Source of the DNA: RUG572 sp051884915
GTDB taxonomy: Bacteria > Verrucomicrobiota > Kiritimatiellia > RFP12 > UBA1067
Length of the DNA: 64,000 nt
Direction of reading: 5' to 3'
Assembly: GCA_051884915.1 (NCBI GenBank)
Contig: JBJEWF010000020.1
Span: forward strand, 1-64,000
The position numbers and the translations under genes were made by a program. Shown here piece by piece: positions 33,483 through 41,147 of this stretch. The notes below the pieces were generated by a model that was not told the DNA's origin, did not search any database, and saw only the letters and a list, made by a program, of their open reading frames with translations. Positions within the stretch are counted from its first letter, which is position 1. Each line of letters begins with the position of its first letter.

Positions 33483-35540
33483 CTAGAAAGATAGGGGTTG
33501 GCGGGAAAACGAAAAGTTTTTGAAAATTATCTCGTCCGCCGGCGTATCGCCCGTCAGCGCAAGGGCCGCCAGCTCCGTCACGGCCAAATCGAAATCGACC
33601 GTAAAATCCACCTCGAAATGCCGCCACGCGCCGTCCGACGGCACGGGAAGCTTCCGCGCGAAGCTCTTTTCGTTGGACAGGAACTTCGCCGTGAGGGTCA
33701 ACGGCTTCTCGCTCGTCGCCTTCACGTCGAAGGCCAGGCGGTAGGTTCCGTTGCCCTGCCGCAGGAAGCGATCCGTCACCACGGCCTGGATGCCCGCCCC
33801 CCGCTCGCACTGGACAAGCCGGTAGAGCCGCGCGCCGTTTTCCCGTCCCGTCGCCTCGAATTTGACCAGCCAGGACGGAACCCGCTGCCAAATGCTCTTG
33901 ACCGCCGTCGCGTCCACCAGCAGATTCGCCCCCGCCGCCTCGGCCGGCAGCCGCCGCTCGCCCCCTTCCCCGTCGATCGTCCGCACGTCCCGCAGCAGGA
34001 AATGCCCGACGGAACGCTTGTACGGACACGTCCAGCCGACGACGACCCGGTTGGGGGCCGTCGGCACGCCGCCCCCGTCCGCCGTCGTGGCGTAGGAGAC
34101 CCTGACCGTCTGGGGATTGTTGAACGCCGAAGCCGGAAACTCGGCCCGGACCCCGCCGACCCAGAGATTGGTGAACGTCAGGGCGTAGTTGTCCGTCACC
34201 AGCCATTTCTTGGGATCGTTGCGCGTGTCGATGGCCACGCCGTCCGTCTTGCCGATCGCGCGCCAATCGCTCTTTCCCGTCGAGGGCGGAATCGACACCC
34301 CCTCGAAACCGAACGTCTTCGGCCGCGTTCCCATGTTGCGCCCGCTGAAGAAATGCGAAAACAGCGTGCAGTCCACCGCCGACAGGTTCCGGAAGAAGAA
34401 CTCGTGCGACAGATGGTTGAGATCCTGCGGCCCCGGCTCCTTCCGCGCCATCTGGGTCGTCGTCTCGCGCCACTTCGTGTTCCGGCGCAGAACCGCATTG
34501 TACCAGTTGTTGATCAAGCCGTCGTCGGCGCGGAAGACGTCGACGTTCTCCATCACGATACCCGCGTTGTTTCCCTGCGGGAAGATGGCCGCGCACGACG
34601 TTCCCAGGACAATGTCCCTGAACGTCGCCCCCTTCGCGCCGGACACCACGAGCGCGTTGTCGCCCACGTAGATCCAGGCGTTTTCCGCGCGGAACCCGCT
34701 CCCGCCCATCGTAAAGCCGTCCGAACACATCATCGAGGCCAGCAGTTTGACGTTCCGCAGCGTCACGTCGTTCGCCCAGCTGCAGATGTTGAACGTCCGC
34801 GCATCGACGAGCTTGATGCCGTCGACCGTCGTCCCCGCCCCGCTGATGCGGACCAGTCCGCGCGCCGTGTTCTTCGTCTGGTCGAACCGGAACACGTCGC
34901 TCATCGGGTCGAGCACCATGCCGCGCCCGTGGACGAACATCTTCGGCCGCCGCAGCAGCAGCCGGGCGTTGAGCACGCTGCCCGGCGCCAGATAGATTTC
35001 CGAGACGTCCGCGCCCGGCTCCAGAACGCCGTCCTCCCGCGTCGCGTCCAGCCATCCGTCCACGTACAGGCATCCCGGCTTGTCCCGGGCCGGCACCACG
35101 GCCGGATCCTCGGGCCGGTCGGCAAACACGCTCAGAATCGTCTTGTCGTAGTCGTTCAGCTGGAGTCCCCAGTAGCACGGCCGGTCGAGCCACACGCTGA
35201 TCACGCCGTCCTTGAACGCGGTCTTGAGGTTCAGGCGCGCCGGGAACACCTTGTAGCACGCCACGTCCTCGGCGACGCGGACGTCGACGCGCACGGGTTC
35301 GCCGTCAAACGCGAATTCGCAGAACCGGCGGTTCACGTCGCCACCGCGCGTCCGCCCGTTGAGAATCGACTGCTCCGTGTGGTTGTAGACCGGCAGCGCC
35401 GCCTTCTTCCCGCCCTGGACGACGCACACGCCATACGCGTAGTCGCGCGCAATCTGCGCGGGATATTCGGGATAGACGACCAGATCGGCCATTCCCGCGA
35501 GAACCCCGGCCAGCCCCAGCAGAACAAAACGTCCCTTCAT
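33483..35540 (-). CDS. Secreted right-handed beta-helix polysaccharide-active protein
   Basis: This is a 685-residue protein with a signal peptide (MKGRFVLLGLAGVLAG). Residues about 20-165 form a beta domain seen before GH28/GH49-like beta helices (VDVRVAEDVACYKVFPARLNLKTAF...ILSVFADRPED). Residues about 165-480 show parallel beta-helix rungs: GLVRISGAGTTVDGIKLVDARTFNICSW, DVTLRNVKLLASMMCSDGFTMGGSGFRAENAWIYVGDNALVVSG. C-terminal residues about 600-685 resemble a carbohydrate-binding module (GTYRLAFDVKATSEKP...WRHFEVDFTV). The DG and GDN pairs sit where family acids are expected. Probably a glycanase acting on plant or mucin glycans; the substrate is not readable. ATG 35540 is chosen for its spacing to GGGGGG. 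Confidence 0.8.
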   Translation of the reverse strand: MKGRFVLLGLAGVLAGMADLVVYPEYPAQIARDYAYGVCVVQGGKKAALPVYNHTEQSILNGRTRGGDVNRRFCEFAFDGEPVRVDVRVAEDVACYKVFPARLNLKTAFKDGVISVWLDRPCYWGLQLNDYDKTILSVFADRPEDPAVVPARDKPGCLYVDGWLDATREDGVLEPGADVSEIYLAPGSVLNARLLLRRPKMFVHGRGMVLDPMSDVFRFDQTKNTARGLVRISGAGTTVDGIKLVDARTFNICSWANDVTLRNVKLLASMMCSDGFTMGGSGFRAENAWIYVGDNALVVSGAKGATFRDIVLGTSCAAIFPQGNNAGIVMENVDVFRADDGLINNWYNAVLRRNTKWRETTTQMARKEPGPQDLNHLSHEFFFRNLSAVDCTLFSHFFSGRNMGTRPKTFGFEGVSIPPSTGKSDWRAIGKTDGVAIDTRNDPKKWLVTDNYALTFTNLWVGGVRAEFPASAFNNPQTVRVSYATTADGGGVPTAPNRVVVGWTCPYKRSVGHFLLRDVRTIDGEGGERRLPAEAAGANLLVDATAVKSIWQRVPSWLVKFEATGRENGARLYRLVQCERGAGIQAVVTDRFLRQGNGTYRLAFDVKATSEKPLTLTAKFLSNEKSFARKLPVPSDGAWRHFEVDFTVDFDLAVTELAALALTGDTPADEIIFKNFSFSRQPLSF

Positions 35541-35560
35541 TTCCATCGCCCCCCCATTCC

Positions 35561-36757
35561 TCACGCGCGAACCGCGTCCGGCCCCTGTCCGTCCGCCCGG
35601 ACGGACGCGCGGCCATCGGACCGTCCGGTCCGCGACGCATCCCTTTTGACCATGCAGCTGGCCGCGTCGGCCTCGATGCCGTGGCAGGCGCCGATGCAGA
35701 CGCCATAGTTCGTGATCGGCACGCCGGCCGCCCGGCAGCGGGCGATCCGCGCCTGGACGGCGCGCCGCGTCAGCATGCACCCCCCGCAATGCACAACCAG
35801 CGCATACGGCGACAGATCCTCGGGGAACGAATTTCCCGAACTCCACTCGAACGCCAGCGACTTCCCCGTCTTCTCCCGGATCCACTTCGGCAGCTTGACC
35901 GTCCCGATGTCGGTGCACTGGCGGTGGTGCGTGCAGCCCTCGCTGATCAGCACCCGGTCGCCGTCCTTCAGGCCGGCCAGGGCGGCAACGCCGGCACAGT
36001 AGGCCGCGAGATCGCCTTTGGCGCGCGCGAAGACAAGCGAGAAACTCGTCAGCGGAACGTCCGCCGGCACGACCCGGGAGACCAGGCCGAACGCCTGGCT
36101 GTCCGTGATCACGAACTTGACGTTCCGCGGACCGAGCCTTTCGAGCGTCGCCGCGAGTTCCGTCTCCCGGCAGACGACCGCCACCGCGCCTCCGTCCAGA
36201 ATCTCCCGCACCACCTGCTGCTGGGGGAGAATCAGGCGGCCCTTGGGCGCCGCCGAATCGATCGGGCACACGCAGACGACCAGGTCGCTGGGCGCCACGA
36301 GATCGGACACGAGCGGCGGCTGGGGATCGCCCGGCGCCAGCGCGGCGATTTTCCGCTTCAGCGCCTCGACGTCGTCCCCGCGCACATGGACGAGATGGGG
36401 CACGTTTCGCCGCGCGCAATCCGCAATCAGCTTTTCCTCAAGAGGGCCGAGGACATCGGCCGTCACGATGATGGCGACGTCCGTCTTCTCCAGAACTTCC
36501 AGCGACTTCCGCACGCGAAGCCGGCCGAGTTCGCCCTCATCGTCCAGCCCCGCCGTGTCCGTCAGCAGACACGGACCCAGCGGCAGAATCTCCATCGCCT
36601 TCGACACGGGATCCGTCGTCGTGCCGGCGACGTCGCTGACAATCGCGACCTGCTGGCCCGTCAATGCGTTGATGAGCGTGGACTTGCCCGCGTTGCGCCT
36701 GCCGAAAAAGGCCAGATGGACGCGATTTCCACCCGGCGTTTCATTCAAACCCGCCAT
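35561..36757 (-). CDS. hydF: [FeFe]-hydrogenase H-cluster maturation GTPase HydF
   Basis: This is a scaffold protein on which the two-iron subcluster of [FeFe]-hydrogenase is assembled. The 398-residue protein has an Era-like GTPase domain (FGRRNAGKST at 18-27, DTAG at 67-70), a middle dimerisation domain, and the C-terminal cluster site. The ligands are C275-x-H277 in EGCTHHRQC, and H323-C324-x2-C327 in HCGGC, the spacing typical of HydF. The last 25 residues are unstructured and basic. HydE, HydG and a hydrogenase are not in the window. The gene lies between the LRR protein gene and the beta-helix gene. Confidence 0.95.
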   Translation of the reverse strand: MAGLNETPGGNRVHLAFFGRRNAGKSTLINALTGQQVAIVSDVAGTTTDPVSKAMEILPLGPCLLTDTAGLDDEGELGRLRVRKSLEVLEKTDVAIIVTADVLGPLEEKLIADCARRNVPHLVHVRGDDVEALKRKIAALAPGDPQPPLVSDLVAPSDLVVCVCPIDSAAPKGRLILPQQQVVREILDGGAVAVVCRETELAATLERLGPRNVKFVITDSQAFGLVSRVVPADVPLTSFSLVFARAKGDLAAYCAGVAALAGLKDGDRVLISEGCTHHRQCTDIGTVKLPKWIREKTGKSLAFEWSSGNSFPEDLSPYALVVHCGGCMLTRRAVQARIARCRAAGVPITNYGVCIGACHGIEADAASCMVKRDASRTGRSDGRASVRADGQGPDAVRA

Positions 36758-36774
36758 CGTTCATCCCCAATGCG

Positions 36775-36794
36775 GACGGGGCGGCCGCCCCGTC
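36775..36794. other. Perfect 20-bp palindrome between the LRR gene and hydF
   Basis: GACGGGGCGGCCGCCCCGTC with 10-bp arms and no spacer; its last base pair touches the stop codon of the LRR gene. As RNA it could form an 8-bp stem with a 4-nt loop. No U-tract follows on the minus strand, so it may be a weak terminator, an mRNA-stabilising hairpin, or an operator. Confidence 0.5.
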
Positions 36795-38281
36795 TATCGT
36801 TCCGAAACCTTGTTCCACTTGCCGCGCGCCTGCAGCGCGGCTTGCAGCGCCGCCACGTCTTCCGCCGGGAAAACGCCCTTGCGCACGTGCACGCTCTTCA
36901 GTTTCGGACAGCTCTGGAGCGCGGCCAGCGAAGTCGGCCCGGTCGTGTCGAGCATCGTGAGCGACTCAAGGGACGGATGCCCGGCCAGCGCCTCGAAATT
37001 GGCGATCTGCACCACGTCGCGGGAGGTTCCGGAAATGTTCAGGCTCGTCAAGGACGGCATGTGCCGCACGAAGGACAGGTCGAGCGGCAGTTTGCTGCCC
37101 GACAGGTCCAAGGTCCTGACCTTCGGCAGATTGGCCAACACGGCGGTCGACGAATACCGGCTGCCCGGAAGTTCAAGCTTCTCCAGATTGGCCGCATTCG
37201 CGAGGAAGGACAAGTCGCCCAGGTCGGTCGACAGGTTGTCGCCCTTCATGTTCCAGCCGCGGAAATACCTGAGATTCGGCAGCGCGGCAATCGGCGTCAA
37301 GTCCGGAATCTTCTCCGCGAAGATCTTCAGCTCTTCCGCCTGCGGCACGTTGCGGCACCAGGCCAGCGACGTCATTTTCGTCAAGCCGCCATGGAAATTC
37401 CGCACTTGCTTCAGAGTTCCCAGCGACTCGTAGCCTTCAGGCGACAGCTTGGCCGCATAGAACCCGACCGTCTCCAGTCTCGGCGCCGCCGCAAGCGGCG
37501 CAAACGAAACCAGCTCGGCTCCGTAGGCGTCAAGTTCCTTCAAGGCCGGCAGCGTGGCCACGGGCGCCAGATCGGCCACCTGGCAATAGCGGATCTCCAG
37601 CTTGACGACTTTGGGCAAACCGGCAATCGGCGTCAAATCCAGTCCGTCGAGATGGACCAGGGCCACGTTCTCCGCCGAACGGAGCAGCGCCAGCGGCGCA
37701 ATCGACGAAACGGATCCCTTGCTGCCGTCCAGCGACAGCCGGACCGCCTGCGGAAACCGGGCGACCGCCGCCGCGACCGTCTCGTTGTCGACCGTCCCCT
37801 TGAAAGCCAGCGACAGCCGCGTCGACGGTCGGATCTGAGGCGCAACGGCCGCAATCTGCTCGGGCGTCGCCGGCTTCTCGAACGTCAGCGTCCCGTATTT
37901 GAACGTGGGAGCCGCCGTCTCCGCCGCCGCCGTCCGGGCATTGGCAAAAGCCGCCGCATCGACGGCGGGCGCCGCGACAGACGCCGCCGGACTCGGCGCC
38001 GCGGCCGCAACCGGCTGCTGAACCTGCTGGACAACCGGCTGCTGGACGACCGGCTGCTGCACGATGGGCTGCTGCACGACCGGCTGCTGGACATAGACCG
38101 GCTGCTGCACGACCGGCTGCTGCACGACAATCGTCTGGGGCGGAGGAGGGGGAGGAGGCGGCGGCGCAACGATGTTCTCGACCGTCTGATTGACCAACTG
38201 GCGGAAGAAACCGCCCTTCGCATAACTCGCCTGGGCGGCACAGACGGCCGCCGTCGCCAGCATCACGGTTTTAAGCTTCAT
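36794..38281 (-). CDS. Secreted leucine-rich-repeat protein with Pro and VVQQP repeats
   Basis: This is a 495-residue protein. The signal peptide (MKLKTVMLATAAVCAAQASYA) is followed by a short helix, nine consecutive prolines (40-48), and a Gln/Val/Pro repeat at residues 52-91 made of VVQQP units. An Ala-rich linker leads to a leucine-rich-repeat solenoid from about 165 to the end, with units such as LDLTPIAGLPKVVKLEIRYC and LRYFRGWNMKG. These suit protein or glycan binding at the cell surface. No catalytic motif is visible. AGAGGAAA precedes the ATG. The promoter is weak. The first half is low complexity and the second half is well folded, so it looks like a surface-displayed binder on a stalk. 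Confidence 0.8.
   Translation of the reverse strand: MKLKTVMLATAAVCAAQASYAKGGFFRQLVNQTVENIVAPPPPPPPPPQTIVVQQPVVQQPVYVQQPVVQQPIVQQPVVQQPVVQQVQQPVAAAAPSPAASVAAPAVDAAAFANARTAAAETAAPTFKYGTLTFEKPATPEQIAAVAPQIRPSTRLSLAFKGTVDNETVAAAVARFPQAVRLSLDGSKGSVSSIAPLALLRSAENVALVHLDGLDLTPIAGLPKVVKLEIRYCQVADLAPVATLPALKELDAYGAELVSFAPLAAAPRLETVGFYAAKLSPEGYESLGTLKQVRNFHGGLTKMTSLAWCRNVPQAEELKIFAEKIPDLTPIAALPNLRYFRGWNMKGDNLSTDLGDLSFLANAANLEKLELPGSRYSSTAVLANLPKVRTLDLSGSKLPLDLSFVRHMPSLTSLNISGTSRDVVQIANFEALAGHPSLESLTMLDTTGPTSLAALQSCPKLKSVHVRKGVFPAEDVAALQAALQARGKWNKVSER
38009..38128 (-). repeat. Tandem 15-bp repeats encoding VVQQP units
   Basis: About eight imperfect units that translate to VVQQP, with variants VYVQQP, IVQQP and a shortened VQQ. 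It lies directly after a poly-proline run in the LRR protein. In-frame copy-number changes could alter stalk length. Confidence 0.8.
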
Positions 38282-38322
38282 GATCGACTTTCCTCTTTCC
38301 TGGATTGCGGTTTCGCGCGTCA

Positions 38323-38331
38323 AGCATACCA
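38323..38331 (-). promoter_or_regulatory. Possible extended -10 promoter for the LRR protein gene
   Basis: TGGTATGCT on the minus strand, with TTGCGG at a 17-bp spacing. Start near 38316, about 35 nt before the ATG. Weaker than the TATAAT sites elsewhere in the window. The rest of the 243-bp gap (38282-38524) holds the terminator hairpin at 38483-38519 and no gene I can see. Confidence 0.35.
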
Positions 38332-38482
38332 CCAAACCCGTCTTCCCGCAAGTGCCAAATCGATCCGGCAAAGCGGGAATCGTCCCACCCCGCCGCCCGG
38401 CTCGACCGGACGGGGGACGTCTCGCGACCAGACGGGGCGGCGCAGGCGAGGCCGACATCTCCCCCGCAGGGCCGCGCGGCGA

Positions 38483-38519
38483 GCCGGCCGGAAGGGAACC
38501 GAAGGGCGGACCGGCCGGC
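38483..38519 (-). terminator. Hairpin after the phosphatidyltransferase gene
   Basis: A 9-bp perfect stem, GCCGGCCGG (38483-38491) with CCGGCCGGC (38511-38519), and a 19-nt loop lies 5 nt past the stop. No U-tract is visible. It probably ends the zinc-ribbon/phosphatidyltransferase transcript. Confidence 0.5.
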
Positions 38520-38524
38520 AAAGG

Positions 38525-39160
38525 CTATCTGGACTCGATGGCCCGCAGCATGTAGGGCCAATAGACCTTCGTGTAGACGAAACACGAATAGACGTTCAGC
38601 GCAATCAGAAAGGCCTCCGCCAGATAGACCAGAACGAGAAAGGCGCAGGCAAGTCCTTCCGGCAGGCAACCGTGAAACGCGAGGTACGCGTAAATCAGGC
38701 CGGCGGCCGGGAACGACAGCGCCGTGCGGACCTTGCCCAACCACATGGCGCTCACGTCGGCCTGATACGTCGAGGCGATGGCGCGCAGGAACGTCACCCA
38801 CTGGTCGCGCAAAATGTAGAGCACCGTAAACCCCAGCATGACGATCATGTGCGCCGCGCTCTCGTGCTGCATTCCGATCAGCCACAGCAGCGTCGGAAAC
38901 GTGACGATGAAGAACACCTTGTCCATCAGCGGATCGGCCAATTTGCCGAATGTCGAGACGACTTTCCACCGACGCGCCAGATGTCCGTCGAACAGATCCG
39001 AAATGCCCGCGAGAAACATCAGCAGTCCCGCCACCCAGCAGAGGATGAAACTCTCCGCCAGTTGCGCCCAGACGGCAAACACCATGAACCCGAAGATCAG
39101 CGGCACCCGCGAGAACGTGAGCCCGTTGACGAACAGCGCATGGAACCGCCTTTCGCTCAT
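38525..39160 (-). CDS. CDP-alcohol phosphatidyltransferase family protein
   Basis: This is a 211-residue inner-membrane enzyme that joins a CDP-activated lipid to an alcohol. It carries the complete signature D-G-x2-A-R-x8-G-x3-D-x3-D (DGHLARRWKVVSTFGKLADPLMD) after the first spans and has about six hydrophobic segments. Size and the motif fit phosphatidylglycerophosphate synthase (PgsA), but phosphatidylserine or inositol-type enzymes share the motif. The ATG overlaps the stop of the upstream zinc-ribbon gene (ATGA). Confidence 0.88.
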   Translation of the reverse strand: MSERRFHALFVNGLTFSRVPLIFGFMVFAVWAQLAESFILCWVAGLLMFLAGISDLFDGHLARRWKVVSTFGKLADPLMDKVFFIVTFPTLLWLIGMQHESAAHMIVMLGFTVLYILRDQWVTFLRAIASTYQADVSAMWLGKVRTALSFPAAGLIYAYLAFHGCLPEGLACAFLVLVYLAEAFLIALNVYSCFVYTKVYWPYMLRAIESR

Positions 39161-39723
39161 TCGGCCGCAGGCCCGCTTTCTTCCGCCATCATGTCGCCGG
39201 CGTCCAGGGCGTCCTCCGCCGCCGCGCCCAGAGCGAGGTCGGCGCTCATGCGCCCGAGAATCTCATCGGCCCGCGCCTGGACGGCCGCCCGTTCGGCCGA
39301 GATGCCCTTCAGCTCGTCCAACCCCGCCAGCGCCGTTTCGAGCATGCTCTGCAGCGCATCGCGCTTGAGCGTCATCGCGCGAAGCCGCTCCGCCAGGTCG
39401 GCCGCATGCTGCTCGACCTTCTGGAGATTGCGGCGCGTCGCAAACAGCTGCTTGAGGATCTCGCCCGGATCCTGGTCCAGATCCTCGATCTGCATGCCCG
39501 CGGGAATCGGCACCAGCACCGACTCGCCGCAATTCACGCAATCGATCTGCAGCCCGGCGCCCCGATAGTCAATCGCCAGATTGTGACCGCAATGCGGGCA
39601 GTCAAAGACTATGTCCGTATCGCGGATCTCGGTCGCCGCCTCCACGTCGTCCGCAGAGGCCGCCTCCCCCGAGACGTCCGCGGCGGAAATCTCTTCGGCA
39701 GTCTTCACTTCGTCTTCGGCCAT
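39157..39723 (-). CDS. Zinc-ribbon coiled-coil protein, unknown function
   Basis: This is a 188-residue protein with an acidic Ala/Glu N-terminus and a zinc ribbon with two CxxC pairs (C42/C45 in CPHC and C62/C65 in CVNC). A long predicted coiled coil follows (about residues 85-165: ILKQLFATRRNLQKVEQHAADLAERLRAMTLKRDAL and onward), then an acidic tail. It has no signal peptide, so it is cytoplasmic. GGGAGGTGA is a near-perfect Shine-Dalgarno. It is translationally coupled to the phosphatidyltransferase. The pairing of CxxC ribbon and coiled coil suggests nucleic-acid or protein binding, nothing more specific. Confidence 0.75.
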   Translation of the reverse strand: MAEDEVKTAEEISAADVSGEAASADDVEAATEIRDTDIVFDCPHCGHNLAIDYRGAGLQIDCVNCGESVLVPIPAGMQIEDLDQDPGEILKQLFATRRNLQKVEQHAADLAERLRAMTLKRDALQSMLETALAGLDELKGISAERAAVQARADEILGRMSADLALGAAAEDALDAGDMMAEESGPAAE

Positions 39724-39764
39724 GGTTTCACCTCCCATTCCGGCAATTGACCCGTCGTCGCCCG

Positions 39765-41132
39765 TCAGGCTTTCGCCGCCGGACGCGGCGGAACCTTGAA
39801 CTCGTCCTTCTTGAAATAGTACGTCTGGTGCGAATCCGCGGACGCATTCGCGGCCAGCACCGCCACGGCGCTCTCGTAGGCGAGATCGGCCGGGCAATTC
39901 AACGGCGTCCCGTGGCGGCAGGCCGCGAAGAAGTTCTCCAAGTGCGGCATGTGGGCCGGCTTGTTCATCGTGACGGCGATCGGATTGCCATTCGCCTGCG
40001 CCGAAATGCGCGTGTCGACGGCAATGTCCTTCGTCACTTCCTGCTTGATCTTGTCGCCCTCGGCCGGCAGAATCCAGCCCTTGTCGATGAAGGCCTGCCA
40101 CTGCTCGTCGGACAGTCCGCCCTTGCGCAGCTCGCGCTGCACGGTGTTGCCGCGCGCGGAGATCTCGGCAATCGTCAACGACGCGTCGACGCCCATGAAC
40201 TGCTCGTAGAAGCCCCCGCGGGCATTCGACGAAATCACCTGGTAGTAGGCCTCGTTCTTCGTGCCGTCCGGCATCTGGAACTCGTACAGGCACATCACGC
40301 GGTCGTAGGCCATGCGCGGCGGATTGAACGCGTCCTTGCCGCCAATGGCCGTGACCGAACTCGGCGGCACGCCCCAGGCCCAGATGAACAGGTCGATCTG
40401 GTGCGAGCCCAGATCCACCATCGAACCGCCGCCGTACTTGTAGAACCAGCGCCAATTGAGGAACTGTTCCGCGTTCTCGTACCCGTACTTCGTAAGGACC
40501 TCCTGCTTCGGCGGACGCTTCACCGCGAAGAACGGCGCCAGCGTGCGGTTCCACTGCGCGTAGGCCGTCGTCACGCGGCCGAGCATGTTGGGCACGATCT
40601 TCTCGAAACAGTGGCGATAACGCGGGTTCGACCGGCGCTGATGGCCGATCTGGAGCAGTTTCCCCGTCTCGTGCTGCACGCGGCACATCTCGGCCGCCTG
40701 CTCGATCCTGTTGGACATCTCCTTTTCGCAGTACACGTGCTTGCCCTTGCGCAGACAGTAGCACGTATGCTCGCAGTGCATCCAATCCGGCGTCGCGATC
40801 ACGACCGCGTCGATGTTCTTGTCCTCCTTGTCGAGCATCTCGCGATAGTCCTCGTACGTCGTCACCGCGTGCCCGTAGGACTTGAAGAACTGCTTGGCCT
40901 GCTGCTGCTGGAACTTCCAGATGTCGCACACGCAGCGCACGCGAACGCCGGGGATGCGCACCAGCGAGGCGGAGAGCACCCTGCCCTCGGCGCCGAACCC
41001 GATCAGCGCGACGTTGATCTGGTCGTCCTTCGGGCCGATCGTCGCATCCTCCGCGTGCAGGATGTTGAAGCTCGGCAGGAACGCGGACGCCACGGCGGCG
41101 CCCTTCATGAAATTGCGGCGGTTCAGTTCCAT
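39765..41132 (-). CDS. Tat-exported Gfo/Idh/MocA-family oxidoreductase
   Basis: This is a 455-residue NAD(P)-dependent sugar dehydrogenase-type protein with a twin-arginine signal (NRRNFMKGAAVASAFLPSFNILHA). The Rossmann segment is INVALIGFGAEGRVL, followed by CDIWKFQQQQAKQF and VVIATPDWMH. The family EKEMSNRIEQA (variant of EKPxxxxxxEA) and the C-terminal GSHQIDLFIWAWG with NARGGFYEQFMG follow. Such Tat-signal members are frequent in PVC and Bacteroidetes glycan degraders and may use tightly bound NAD to cut or epimerise sugars in the periplasm. It lies 15 bp after the ETF:quinone oxidoreductase gene. Confidence 0.9.
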   Translation of the reverse strand: MELNRRNFMKGAAVASAFLPSFNILHAEDATIGPKDDQINVALIGFGAEGRVLSASLVRIPGVRVRCVCDIWKFQQQQAKQFFKSYGHAVTTYEDYREMLDKEDKNIDAVVIATPDWMHCEHTCYCLRKGKHVYCEKEMSNRIEQAAEMCRVQHETGKLLQIGHQRRSNPRYRHCFEKIVPNMLGRVTTAYAQWNRTLAPFFAVKRPPKQEVLTKYGYENAEQFLNWRWFYKYGGGSMVDLGSHQIDLFIWAWGVPPSSVTAIGGKDAFNPPRMAYDRVMCLYEFQMPDGTKNEAYYQVISSNARGGFYEQFMGVDASLTIAEISARGNTVQRELRKGGLSDEQWQAFIDKGWILPAEGDKIKQEVTKDIAVDTRISAQANGNPIAVTMNKPAHMPHLENFFAACRHGTPLNCPADLAYESAVAVLAANASADSHQTYYFKKDEFKVPPRPAAKA

Positions 41133-41147
41133 CTGTCTGTCTCTCTC

